Shown piece by piece: positions 28,157 through 36,746 of a stretch of DNA of 64,000 nucleotides. Below the pieces are notes generated by a model. That model saw nothing but the letters and a program-made list of their open reading frames with translations, did no database searches and had not been told where the DNA came from. Positions within the stretch are counted from its first letter, which is position 1. Each line of letters begins with the position of its first letter. Position numbers and translations under genes: made by a program. Source of the DNA: Pseudomonas viridiflava. GTDB taxonomy: Bacteria; Pseudomonadota; Gammaproteobacteria; Pseudomonadales; Pseudomonadaceae. The stretch covers positions 1-64,000 of the forward strand of contig NZ_UTHA01000297.1 in the NCBI RefSeq assembly GCF_900582195.1, in the 5' to 3' direction.

Positions 28157-29188
28157 TCAGCCTCGCTCCAGATATAAATTACGCTCAGTGAAGTTCACAC
28201 GAATCGCCAGTTTATGCTCTGTACCGTGCTCATCAATGGCGACAAAATAAAGTTTATTTCCGTGCTTGTACTTTCGCCCGCTGGTCGAGTACTCGGAGAG
28301 AGCCTGTACAACTGTCAACTCTCCGTCGCTCTGAATCTTTACAGCATAATGCTCACTACCCCATGTATGGGCATCGGGAAAAAAAGTGAATACAAAAGGA
28401 TCACCGTTAACCGGCAAGGTCACCGTCACACTTTGTTTTTCAGGGCGAACAAGAATGACCTCCATATAATTGGTGCTTGCTTCATTCAGTCTGTTACCGC
28501 CCGCGAAGTTATGGTCAACGCCTTCTTCTACACCGTCCACAACCCAATCGACCAGTTTGATCTGCTGCCCGCGCGGATACAGGCCCAGACGATGTTGCAA
28601 GATGCGATTGCCGGGCAACTCATTGCCGCGCCGGTTTTGATACCAGCGGAATTCTTCGATGGAATACGCCGAAGGAGGCTGTGCTTCGATGGTCACGCTG
28701 CTGTCGTGGACACTGGAAAGTGTGGTCCCGTTACTGAGAATCCTCTCACCGTTCAGCGTCAGGCGCGCACCGATCTGGGTCGTCCCGGCACTCGATGAGG
28801 ATACCCAAAAGGTGCGTACCTGAGGATGGACGCTGTCATTTGCCAGATCATCATCGCGGACTTCTCCGGCAGTGGGTGAAGGCCGCGCCTCAACGGTGAA
28901 CCGACCTTGCACGGTGCTCGTGGCCCAGCCGTCGCGCAATGTCTTGCCAGTGCTGTAATGAATCAGTTCGATACTTTCCATCACATCTGCCGGTACGTGC
29001 ATGGCATTGCCGTCTGCGTCTATCCCGGACACCAGAACTTGTACTTTCACTTGCATTCTGCCGTTACCGAAAAGCGATTTGCTGCGAGTATTGTCACTGG
29101 CATCAAACTTGACCTTCATCAGGGCAAGGCCTGCAAGAACGGGCAGACTGTTTTGCTGATCGGGTGTAGCTTCCATGCTTTCGCTCAT
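28157..29188 (-). CDS. Conserved hypothetical protein, paralogue 2 of the RHS-locus family
   Basis: A 343-residue protein of unknown function, clearly homologous to the product at 30223 and more distantly to that at 24214. Shared landmarks: GNGRMQVKVQV near residues 41-51, the VMESI-LIHY-GKTL segment near 70-85, QGRFT near 95, SNGTTLSS-HDSS near 155-168, LGLYPRGQQIKLVDW near 204-218, and an identical ending LERG. No signal peptide or membrane helix. A strong AAAGGAAT site precedes ATG 29188. Its 3' end is 188 bases from the LRR gene. Confidence 0.75.
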   Translation of the reverse strand: MSESMEATPDQQNSLPVLAGLALMKVKFDASDNTRSKSLFGNGRMQVKVQVLVSGIDADGNAMHVPADVMESIELIHYSTGKTLRDGWATSTVQGRFTVEARPSPTAGEVRDDDLANDSVHPQVRTFWVSSSSAGTTQIGARLTLNGERILSNGTTLSSVHDSSVTIEAQPPSAYSIEEFRWYQNRRGNELPGNRILQHRLGLYPRGQQIKLVDWVVDGVEEGVDHNFAGGNRLNEASTNYMEVILVRPEKQSVTVTLPVNGDPFVFTFFPDAHTWGSEHYAVKIQSDGELTVVQALSEYSTSGRKYKHGNKLYFVAIDEHGTEHKLAIRVNFTERNLYLERG

Positions 29189-29360
29189 GATCTATTCCTT
29201 TGAAGAGTTACATTTAAATATTGGCATCGAAATATGCCAACAAAAAAATTACAGACCTTTCAAATAAACAGCAAAGCGAAAAATGTAAGAAACATCCATT
29301 TGCAAGTATTTAGCGGCTTACAGGTTTATCCGGCAGACCATTATCTTACCGCAATCATTA

Positions 29361-29972
29361 TCAGTGCTCATCGTTATAAACAAACTTGGGCATTTCCCAA
29401 TGAAAACGGATAGCCAGCAGACGTAATAAAAACCCGCCGAACAGCGTAATCAGAATGGCTTGTTCACCTGGCAGATTCAGATAAAGACACAGCATGTAGC
29501 ACCACGCTGCCGCAAACGAGACACTCGCATAAAGTTCGCGCCGAAAAATCAGCGGAATGTCGTTGCAGAAAATATCACGCAAGATGCCACCGAATACCCC
29601 GGTGATCACACCGCTGACCGATGCCACTAACATGCCGTGGCCCATCTCCAGGGCAGTCATGCAGCCAATCAGGGTAAACGCCACCAGACCTACAGCGTCG
29701 AGCACCAGAAACAGCGAACGCAGATGGCGCATCCAGCGCGCGGTGAACACCGTGAACATTGCTGCGACCGAGGTCAGCACCAGGTACTCCGGATGTTTAA
29801 CCCAGGTCAGCGGATAATGGCCGAGCAGCACGTCGCGCACCGAACCACCGCCCAAAGCTGTCACGCAGGCGATCAGCACCACGCCAAACCAGTCCATGCC
29901 GCGCCGCCCGGCAGACAGGGCGCCAGTCATGGCTTCGGCGGTGATGGCGATCAGATAGAGCATCAGCAACAT
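29361..29972 (-). CDS. TRIC cation channel family (UPF0126) membrane protein
   Basis: A 203-residue inner-membrane protein with about seven hydrophobic segments arranged as an inverted repeat of two halves. Each half carries the family glycine motif: GGGSVRD at residues 41-47 and GGILRD near 128-133. Prokaryotic TRIC proteins form trimeric monovalent cation channels; E. coli YadS and YicG are the same family. It lies between two of the paralogous unknown genes. AGGAT precedes ATG 29972. Whether it belongs functionally to the locus is unknown. Confidence 0.85.
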   Translation of the reverse strand: MLLMLYLIAITAEAMTGALSAGRRGMDWFGVVLIACVTALGGGSVRDVLLGHYPLTWVKHPEYLVLTSVAAMFTVFTARWMRHLRSLFLVLDAVGLVAFTLIGCMTALEMGHGMLVASVSGVITGVFGGILRDIFCNDIPLIFRRELYASVSFAAAWCYMLCLYLNLPGEQAILITLFGGFLLRLLAIRFHWEMPKFVYNDEH

Positions 29973-30222
29973 GGTGGCGATCCTGGCAGAGAGGCGCGCA
30001 GTTTAGCCACTACGCGCCGGCACCAACAGAGAAGACGCTAACATTGCGTCAATTCGAAACCGCCGTCATTGATCAAGGAATGGATAGCCGGAGTCACCAC
30101 CAGCGTCACGTCGAATCGGCAAATTGCATCCAGAGTAACCACTACAATCTGCAACTCCGAGGTTTGTTGTACAAATGCTTAAAGGCAATTTGTCTCTTTG
30201 TATTGTAGAAAAAATGAAAGTA

Positions 30223-31242
30223 TCAGCCTCGCTCCAGTCTAAAGCTTCGCTCTTTAAAGTTAGTGCGGATAGCCAGCTCATGTTTAGTTCCAAACTGATC
30301 CAGAGCAGTGAAACGGAAAATTTCCGATCTGTCGACGAGCGGTTGATTTCGTACGTCTGGGGACAGTGCCTGGACAACCGTCAATTCTCCGATGCGATCG
30401 TTGACTTTAACCTCATAGTACTTTTCATGATGAATATACCTGATGGCCTCTGGCACCACACCGGAAGCCTCGACAAACGGTAACGACAGGTTAAACGTGT
30501 GCAGGTCCGGATGGATCAGAACGCCTGCCTGAAACGCTGCTTTCCATCCATCGACTTTATTACCGAAGGCGAATACAACGCTGTCATCAGAACCCTCAGC
30601 AATCCACTCCACCAACTTTACCTGTTGTGCATTGGGATATAAGCCGAGATAGTATTTGTAAATACGCTGATTTTTAAACCCGCCCTCATACCAGACGCTC
30701 TCCCAACGAAACTGCTCAATCGCATAGGTTACCGGCAGGATGGCTTCAATACTGATACTGCTGTCGTGCCTGCTCGACAGAGTTGTTCCATTACTGCGGA
30801 TGACTGTGTTATCGAATTTTATAGAAGCACCGATCTGGACGGTTTCAACATTTTCGCTGGATACCCAGAATGCTCGTACCCGGCGCTGGCCGGAAAGATC
30901 CTCGTCTCCATCATCCTCCACAACCGTGGTGGAGTGCGCTACCGCCAGGGTGAAACGGCCCTGTTCCGTGCTGGCTCGCCAACCATTGCGCAAGGTTTTG
31001 CCGCTATCGTAGTGAATAAGACGAATACTCTCCATGACCTCGTCGGAAACTGCAACGACATCACCATTGCGATCCAGACCAGTCACTACAACCTGCACCT
31101 TAACCTGCATGCGCCCATTAGCGTATAGCACTTTATTTCGACTGGATGCACCCGCGTCAAACTTTACGGCAATACTACCGATACTTTCTGCCGCGCCTGC
31201 TTCATGGGATTGATCCTGTGACGCAATACGTTCTTCACTCAT
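30223..31242 (-). CDS. Conserved hypothetical protein, paralogue 3 of the RHS-locus family
   Basis: A 339-residue protein of unknown function and the closest relative of the product at 28157. It shares YANGRMQVKVQV, VMESIRLIHYDSGKTLRNGW, EQGRFTL, SNGTTLSSRHDSSISIEA, LGLYPNAQQVKLVEW and the terminal LERG. The start at MSEERIAS is chosen because AAGGAAG sits at an ideal distance; earlier in-frame codons are rich in C and F and unlikely. No export signal or catalytic motif. It is the first gene of the minus-strand accessory segment. Confidence 0.75.
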   Translation of the reverse strand: MSEERIASQDQSHEAGAAESIGSIAVKFDAGASSRNKVLYANGRMQVKVQVVVTGLDRNGDVVAVSDEVMESIRLIHYDSGKTLRNGWRASTEQGRFTLAVAHSTTVVEDDGDEDLSGQRRVRAFWVSSENVETVQIGASIKFDNTVIRSNGTTLSSRHDSSISIEAILPVTYAIEQFRWESVWYEGGFKNQRIYKYYLGLYPNAQQVKLVEWIAEGSDDSVVFAFGNKVDGWKAAFQAGVLIHPDLHTFNLSLPFVEASGVVPEAIRYIHHEKYYEVKVNDRIGELTVVQALSPDVRNQPLVDRSEIFRFTALDQFGTKHELAIRTNFKERSFRLERG

Positions 31243-31662
31243 AAACTTCTTCCTTGATAGACATAAACCCGAACCCTCCAAGATTCGAAGTATGGAGCGA
31301 CAGTAAAACATGCACCCAGAAAAACCTCTCACGCAAAAGTGTAAATAAAACAATTATTCACCAAACACAGCCTGGTGTGGCCGCTCGAAACATTAACCAA
31401 AGGCACAATATATAAATGAGAGGAGTGCAACGATAGAGTTTGTATAACTTCGTTTCGAAAGGTCAACGGGAGGTCTTTGTACAGATGTCGCACGAGATGC
31501 AGCGCTCAGCGCAAATACCGCTACATCATTTCGCACTGGCACGACAGAGCGTGTGCCGCACGTTTCAATTGAGGAGCTGCCACGGACTGCGATCTTGAAT
31601 ATTTGCGAATGCACAACAAGCGCAAAAAAATCCCGGTCGGCGGCAACTCCTGCACAAACACC
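31243..31662. other. Intergenic junction of accessory segment with orn
   Basis: 420 bases with no supported gene. The part next to the accessory gene (31243-31460) is AT-rich and probably contains its promoter. Near orn there is a degenerate copy of the second REP type at about 31570-31600 (GGAGCTGCCACGGACTGCGATC). No att-like direct repeat with the queG side was recognised. Confidence 0.5.
31570..31600 (+). repeat. Degenerate type-2 REP unit
   Basis: The sequence GGAGCTGCCACGGACTGCGATC resembles the element at 60828-60854 (GGAGCTGCCGAAGGCTGCGATC) with several mismatches. It lies at the junction between the accessory segment and orn. Confidence 0.55.
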
Positions 31663-32205
31663 TTAGAACTTGATGAAATGCTTGCGGTAATGCTGCAACT
31701 CGGCGATCGATTCGCGGATGTCGTCCAGCGCCAGGTGCGTGCTGCCCTTCTTGAAGCTGTCGCGCACGTCAGGCGCCCAGCGCGCGGCCAGCTCTTTGAG
31801 CGTGGAGACGTCGAGGTTGCGGTAATGGAAGTAGCTTTCCAGCGACTTCATATGCGTATAAAGGAAGCGGCGATCCTGGCAGATGCTGTTGCCACAGATC
31901 GGCGATTTGCCTTTCGGCACCCATTTTTCCAGGAAGGCGATGGTTTCTGCTTCGGCTTCGGCCATGCTGATACGGCTGTCGCGCACGCGCTGGGTCAGGC
32001 CGGAGTTGCCGTGGGTGCGGGTGTTCCATTCGTCCATGCGGGCGAGCACTTCGTCGCTGTGGTGGATGGCGATCACCGGGCCTTCGGCCAAGGTGTTGAG
32101 GTCACTGTCGGTGACGATGGTGGCCATCTCGATGATGACGTCGTTTTCCGGATCCAGACCGGTCATTTCCAGGTCGATCCAGATCAGGTTCTGCGGGTTT
32201 GGCAT
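31663..32205 (-). CDS. orn: Oligoribonuclease
   Basis: A 180-residue DEDDh 3'-5' exonuclease that degrades 2-5 base RNAs and, in Pseudomonas, the pGpG released from cyclic-di-GMP. D11 and E13 (IDLEMTGLD) and a C-terminal HLALDDIRES motif supply metal ligands and the catalytic histidine. Start MPNPQNL is the family N-terminus. It diverges from rsgA across about 107 bases. Confidence 0.97.
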   Translation of the reverse strand: MPNPQNLIWIDLEMTGLDPENDVIIEMATIVTDSDLNTLAEGPVIAIHHSDEVLARMDEWNTRTHGNSGLTQRVRDSRISMAEAEAETIAFLEKWVPKGKSPICGNSICQDRRFLYTHMKSLESYFHYRNLDVSTLKELAARWAPDVRDSFKKGSTHLALDDIRESIAELQHYRKHFIKF

Positions 32206-32312
32206 ATTTCGGCTCCTAGGCAATGCTGCGCAGTTTAGCCTAGGGCGGTGCCCGGGCGTGCTAAACTCGCGGCCGTTTTACCTAATCGCTGCATTCTTCA
32301 GACGGAACACCC

Positions 32313-33344
32313 ATGGCCAAACGCCAACTCAATCGTCGTCAAAACTGGCGCATCGAAAAGATTCAGGGCGAACGCGCTGCCCGCGCCGCCAAACGCGAAT
32401 CCTCGGCTGTCGAAGCCCTCGAGGGTGGCGACCTGGGCCCGGAACAGACTGGCCTGGTGATCGCCCACTTCGGCGTACAGGTCGAGGTCGAGGCGGTTGA
32501 CGGTGATCAGGCCGGCCAGGTCTTCCGCTGCCACTTGCGCGCCAACCTGCCCGCGCTGGTAACCGGTGACACCGTCGTCTGGCGTGCCGGCAACCAAGGC
32601 ATCGGGGTAATCGTCGCGCAACTGCCGCGCACCACCGAACTGTGCCGTCCGGACAGCCGTGGCCAGCTCAAACCGGTGGCGGCCAACGTCGACATGATCG
32701 TCATCGTCTTTGCGCCACTGCCCGAGCCGCATGCCAACCTGATCGACCGTTATCTGGTCGCCGCTGAGCACGCCGGCATCCGTCCGTTGTTGCTGCTGAA
32801 CAAATTTGACCTGATCGACGAGCACAACGCCCCGGCGCTCAATGCGCTGCTGGCGGTATACCGCACGCTGGGTTATCCGGTGCTGGAAGTGTCGGCGCAC
32901 CACGGCAACGGCATGGAGCAACTGCAACAGCAGCTCGACGGACGCATCAGCGTGTTCGTCGGCCAGTCCGGTGTCGGCAAGTCGTCGCTGGTCAACAGCC
33001 TGCTGCCTGAGGTGGAAACCCGCGTCGGGCCATTGTCCGAACTGTCCGGCCAGGGCACGCACACGACAACCACTGCGCGCCTGTTCCACTTCCCCGGCGG
33101 CGGTGAACTGATCGACTCCCCGGGTATTCGCGAATTCGGCCTCGGCCACGTCAGCCGTGCTGACGTCGAAGCCGGCTTCATCGAGTTCGACAACCTGCTC
33201 GGCACTTGCCGCTTCCGCGACTGCAAGCATGACCGTGAACCGGGTTGCGCGTTGCTCAAGGCCCTTGAAGATGGCCGCGTGCAGCAACAGCGGATGAACA
33301 GCTACCGCTCGATCATCGCCAGCCTGCCGGAAAACGGTTATTAA
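32313..33344 (+). CDS. rsgA: Small ribosomal subunit biogenesis GTPase RsgA
   Basis: A 343-residue circularly permuted GTPase that checks late 30S assembly. A basic N-terminal tail (RQNWRIEKIQ) and an OB fold precede the G domain, where the motifs occur in permuted order: G4-like NKFD first, then G1 GQSGVGKSS, then the TTTA switch and DSPGIREFG. A C-terminal zinc site has CRFRDCKHDREPGC. A terminator follows at 33361. Confidence 0.96.
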   Translation: MAKRQLNRRQNWRIEKIQGERAARAAKRESSAVEALEGGDLGPEQTGLVIAHFGVQVEVEAVDGDQAGQVFRCHLRANLPALVTGDTVVWRAGNQGIGVIVAQLPRTTELCRPDSRGQLKPVAANVDMIVIVFAPLPEPHANLIDRYLVAAEHAGIRPLLLLNKFDLIDEHNAPALNALLAVYRTLGYPVLEVSAHHGNGMEQLQQQLDGRISVFVGQSGVGKSSLVNSLLPEVETRVGPLSELSGQGTHTTTTARLFHFPGGGELIDSPGIREFGLGHVSRADVEAGFIEFDNLLGTCRFRDCKHDREPGCALLKALEDGRVQQQRMNSYRSIIASLPENGY

Positions 33345-33360
33345 GTAGCCAGAAACAAAA

Positions 33361-33389
33361 AAGCCGCGATCATCTCGCGGCTTTTTTTT
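33361..33389. terminator. Bidirectional terminator between rsgA and the desaturase gene
   Basis: Stem AAGCCGCGA/TCGCGGCTT with a short loop, followed by eight T on the plus strand and preceded by an A run, so it can end both rsgA and the convergent gene at 33393. Confidence 0.92.
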
Positions 33390-33392
33390 GCC

Positions 33393-34556
33393 TCATGCGC
33401 TGGCTGGCGGCTTTGGCACAACCGTCTTCGGCTCAGGCTTTTGAAACGCATACAGATGCTGACGCACAATCCCGCCCGGCAACTCCTTGCCAAACACGCC
33501 ATAACGCACCGGCCACTCTTTCGGCGGCAGCTTGAACGTACCGAAGAGCATGTCGACCAGCGGCGTGTGGATCGCGTAGTTTTTGTAGATGTAGTCCTTG
33601 TGCCGGGCGTGGTGCCAATGGTGGTAGCGCGGCAGCACGATCAGGTAATTCAGCCAGCCGCCGTTGATACGCACGTTGGCGTGGGCCAGCACCGCCTGAA
33701 CACCAACCAGAATCACATAGGCATTCAATGCTTGCGGCGCGAAGCCCAGCAGCATCAACGGCACCAGCACACCGGTGCGGGTCAGCAGGATTTCGATGAA
33801 GTGCACGCGCGAACCCGCGAGCCAGTCCATGTGCGTGCTGGAGTGATGCACCGCGTGAATGCGCCACAGCCACGGCACCACATGATAGAGCCGGTGCAGC
33901 CAGTATTGGCCGAGATCGGCGACCAGAATCGCCAACAGAAACTGCACCACCAGCGGCAGGCTCTGCACACTGGCCTGCAAGCCTGGCGACACCGCCCAAC
34001 CGGCGATATAGCTAGAGGATGCGGTGATGAAAATCAGGATGAACTGCACCAGCATGTGGCTGACGAAAAAATAGGTCAGGTCGGTGCGCCAGTGCGGGCG
34101 CAGGATGTTTTGTTCAGGATCCTTGGAGTAGAGCTTCTCCAGAGGAATGAACACGATGGCCGATACCAGCAGCGCCAGCACAAACCAGTCCAGACCCAGC
34201 GAGTAAGGCGTCTGCCCGATCGAGCTGACCTGAACATTGGTGCCACCGAGAAATACCGCCAGCCCCGATGCAACCAGGCCGGTAATCCCCAGGCGTTTGC
34301 GTTTGTTCAGCAGGATATTCAGGGTGCCGAGGCTGAACGACAGCACCAGACCGAGCAACAACGTGGTGCGCGCGAACTGCTCGTCATAGACCTTGCGCAG
34401 TTCGGCCGTGGTCAGCCATTCCGGGAAGAGGAAGCAGAACACCGCCAGCAGGCTCAACAGCCCGAGGGTGGCCGAAATGTAGCCACTGACCCGCCCCTCG
34501 CCAAACTTGAAGGGAGCGTTGCCATGCCGCTGAAAATAGGCTTTGAGTCTTTCCAT
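33393..34556 (-). CDS. Sterol desaturase / fatty acid hydroxylase family membrane protein
   Basis: A 387-residue integral membrane di-iron enzyme. The three histidine clusters of the family are present: HRLYH, HAVHHS and HHWHHARH, in the usual order in the C-terminal half. Several membrane helices lie in the first 220 residues. Substrate is unknown; bacterial members oxidise lipids, ether lipids or carotenoids. It has no operon partner and is bounded by terminators on both sides. Confidence 0.85.
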   Translation of the reverse strand: MERLKAYFQRHGNAPFKFGEGRVSGYISATLGLLSLLAVFCFLFPEWLTTAELRKVYDEQFARTTLLLGLVLSFSLGTLNILLNKRKRLGITGLVASGLAVFLGGTNVQVSSIGQTPYSLGLDWFVLALLVSAIVFIPLEKLYSKDPEQNILRPHWRTDLTYFFVSHMLVQFILIFITASSSYIAGWAVSPGLQASVQSLPLVVQFLLAILVADLGQYWLHRLYHVVPWLWRIHAVHHSSTHMDWLAGSRVHFIEILLTRTGVLVPLMLLGFAPQALNAYVILVGVQAVLAHANVRINGGWLNYLIVLPRYHHWHHARHKDYIYKNYAIHTPLVDMLFGTFKLPPKEWPVRYGVFGKELPGGIVRQHLYAFQKPEPKTVVPKPPASA

Positions 34557-34612
34557 TAACTGATCTTCCGTGATTGCGAAAACTGCGACTGGTCATTGCG
34601 ACGCAGGCAGAT

Positions 34613-34645
34613 ACAAAAAAGCCACGGTGATCGTGGCTTTTTTGT
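34613..34645 (-). terminator. Terminator of motAB
   Basis: Stem GCCACG/CGTGGC with a GTGAT loop, flanked by six A on the left and T on the right, so it is near-symmetrical. It lies directly after the motB stop on the minus strand. Confidence 0.88.
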
Positions 34646-34648
34646 CGG

Positions 34649-35725
34649 TCACTGTTTCGGCGCGGGGGCCGGCACAGTGGCTGGCGGGGCAGCAGGCGCG
34701 GGCGCCGCACTCCCCGGCTCAGCCGGTTTCGGCGCAGCGTCGTCGAACAGGTTCAAGCGTTCGCGCAGCTCGTGTGCAGGCACCGGTTGCTGATCCGCTG
34801 GCAGTGCGTTCGGATCAACCGGCGTCGCTGGAGCGGCGCCGTTCTGACCTTGATCCGCTGGCTTCGCAGCGTCTGCACCTTGCGCACCTTCGATGGCCGC
34901 TTGGGCTTTCTTGGTCAATACCACAATGTCGATACGACGGTTGACCGGATTGAACGGGTTTTCCTTGTCGAACAGCGCCGACGAGGCATAACCGACAACC
35001 CGCGCCACTTGCGCATCCGGATAGCTACCGGCGATCAAGGCACGACGCGCAGCGTTGGCACGGTTGGCCGACAATTCCCAGTTACCGAAATCACCGGTGC
35101 CGGTGTACGGCTTGGCATCGGTGTGGCCGCTGATGCTGATCTTGTTCGGCACTGCTTTGATGGTGTCAGCCATGGCCAGCAGGATATCTTCGAAGTACGG
35201 TTTCAGGCGTGCAGAACCCGAGTCGAACATCGGCCGGTTCTCGGCGTCCATGATCTGGATGCGCAAGCCGTTCGGGGTGATCTCGAAGAGAATCTGATCC
35301 TTGAATTTCTGCAGTTGCGGGTTCTCGTCGACCTTGTTCTGCAGTTCCTGCAGCAGCAGTTCCAGACGTTCCTTCTCGACCTGCTCGGCCATGCCTTCAA
35401 CCTGCTCGGTGTCGACCGTGACCTTGTCGGGTTGCGGCTGCGACTTCACTTCCGGGTTGAGGGTGTTTTCCGGCGCCAGGGTCGGCGTGCCGCCCAGGTC
35501 AATGATGTACGGTGTGCCGCTTTCAGAGAAGCCGACCGGATCCTTGAAGTAACCGGCGATGGCGATCTTCTGCTCCGGCGTTGCGGTGGACAGCAGCCAC
35601 AACACCAGGAAGAACGCCATCATCGCCGTGGCGAAGTCGGCGAAGGCGATTTTCCACGCCCCGCCGTGATGCCCGCCGGCTATGCGCTTGACGCGCTTGA
35701 TGATAATCGGCTGATTATTTTCCAT
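34649..35725 (-). CDS. motB: Flagellar stator protein MotB
   Basis: A 358-residue stator subunit. One membrane helix (about residues 27-50) contains the proton-carrying aspartate D30 (FADFATAMM). The periplasmic part has the plug and an OmpA-like peptidoglycan-binding domain (SGHTDAKPYTG) and ends in a long proline/alanine-rich tail beyond residue 290. It starts three bases after the motA stop. The proline-alanine tail is longer than in E. coli MotB. Confidence 0.95.
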   Translation of the reverse strand: MENNQPIIIKRVKRIAGGHHGGAWKIAFADFATAMMAFFLVLWLLSTATPEQKIAIAGYFKDPVGFSESGTPYIIDLGGTPTLAPENTLNPEVKSQPQPDKVTVDTEQVEGMAEQVEKERLELLLQELQNKVDENPQLQKFKDQILFEITPNGLRIQIMDAENRPMFDSGSARLKPYFEDILLAMADTIKAVPNKISISGHTDAKPYTGTGDFGNWELSANRANAARRALIAGSYPDAQVARVVGYASSALFDKENPFNPVNRRIDIVVLTKKAQAAIEGAQGADAAKPADQGQNGAAPATPVDPNALPADQQPVPAHELRERLNLFDDAAPKPAEPGSAAPAPAAPPATVPAPAPKQ

Positions 35726-35728
35726 TTC

Positions 35729-36580
35729 TTAGCGACCGCGAACGGCTTGTTCCAGCTCGGCAAAGCTTGGACGGTGGGCCGGGTACAGAACCTTGCGACC
35801 GAACTCGACCGCCAGCGATGGCGGCATGCCGGAAGCCGAAGCCACCAGCGAGGCCTTGATGGCTTCGTAGACGTTCAGCTCTTCCTTGGCATCGTGGGCC
35901 AGGGAGTGCGCCAGCGGGCCGAAGAAACCGTAGGCCGCGAGAATACCGAAGAAAGTACCCACCAGTGCCGCACCGACGTGCAGGCCGATGGACTTCTGAT
36001 CGCCTTCACCCAGCGAGGCCATGGTCACCACAATACCGAGTACCGCCGCAACGATACCGAAACCGGGCATGGCGTCGGCGATGCCGTTCACTGCATGCGA
36101 TGGGTGTTCAAGGTCTTCCTTCAGGCTGTACAGCTCCATGTCGAACAAGCCTTCCAGCTCGTGCGGCGCCATGTTGCCGGACGACATGATGCGCAGGTAA
36201 TCGCAGATGAACGCGGTCATGCGTTCGTCTTTGAGCACTGCCGGGTACTTGGCGAAAATCGGGCTCGCGGCGGCATCTTCGATGTCGCCTTCAATGGCCA
36301 TCATGCCTTCGCGGCGGCTCTTGTTGAGGATCTCGTAGATCAGGCCGAGCACTTCCAGATAGAACGTGTGGCTGAAGCGCGAACTGAACATGCTCAGGGA
36401 TTTTTTGAGCACGTGCATCGTCATGTAGCCGGGGTTGGCCTGCAGGAATGCACCGAGTGCAGCACCACCGATGATCAACACCTCGAAGGGCTGGATCAGG
36501 GCGGCAATCTTGCCGTGGGAGAGCACGTATCCGCCGAGCACGCTCGCGAATACGACGATGATGCCGATAATTTTAGCCAT
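35729..36580 (-). CDS. motA: Flagellar stator protein MotA
   Basis: A 283-residue stator subunit with four membrane helices and a large cytoplasmic loop whose charged residues act on FliG. The N-terminus MAKIIGII and the helix-3 segment MPGFGIVAAVLGIVVT are typical. It forms an operon with motB (three-base gap). A sequence matching the FliA promoter consensus lies about 70 bases upstream. Confidence 0.96.
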   Translation of the reverse strand: MAKIIGIIVVFASVLGGYVLSHGKIAALIQPFEVLIIGGAALGAFLQANPGYMTMHVLKKSLSMFSSRFSHTFYLEVLGLIYEILNKSRREGMMAIEGDIEDAAASPIFAKYPAVLKDERMTAFICDYLRIMSSGNMAPHELEGLFDMELYSLKEDLEHPSHAVNGIADAMPGFGIVAAVLGIVVTMASLGEGDQKSIGLHVGAALVGTFFGILAAYGFFGPLAHSLAHDAKEELNVYEAIKASLVASASGMPPSLAVEFGRKVLYPAHRPSFAELEQAVRGR

Positions 36581-36648
36581 AGGTAGAAAGTACTTACTTA
36601 AGTCGGGTTCAAGGTCATATTCGGAAGTTAAAAAATCTCTTCTTCTAC

Positions 36649-36675
36649 TTATCGGCAAAACTGCGCCAGACTATA
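36649..36675 (-). promoter_or_regulatory. FliA (sigma-28) promoter for motAB
   Basis: On the minus strand the -10 element is GCCGATAA, a perfect match to consensus, and 11 bases upstream stands TATAGTCT, matching six of eight positions of TAAAGTTT. The position, 68 bases before the motA start, and the flagellar function of the genes agree. Confidence 0.75.
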
Positions 36676-36746
36676 GCCAGTTCAGGCGAAAAGCCAATTT
36701 AGCCCATGCCGGGCGCGTCTACAGTCAGTGAAGATCCCGTCCAGAC

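Noticed and set aside
19363..31242. Prophage or integrative element origin of the accessory locus
   Set aside because: No integrase, phage structural gene, tRNA-adjacent attachment site or flanking direct repeat was seen, so I call it only an accessory locus.
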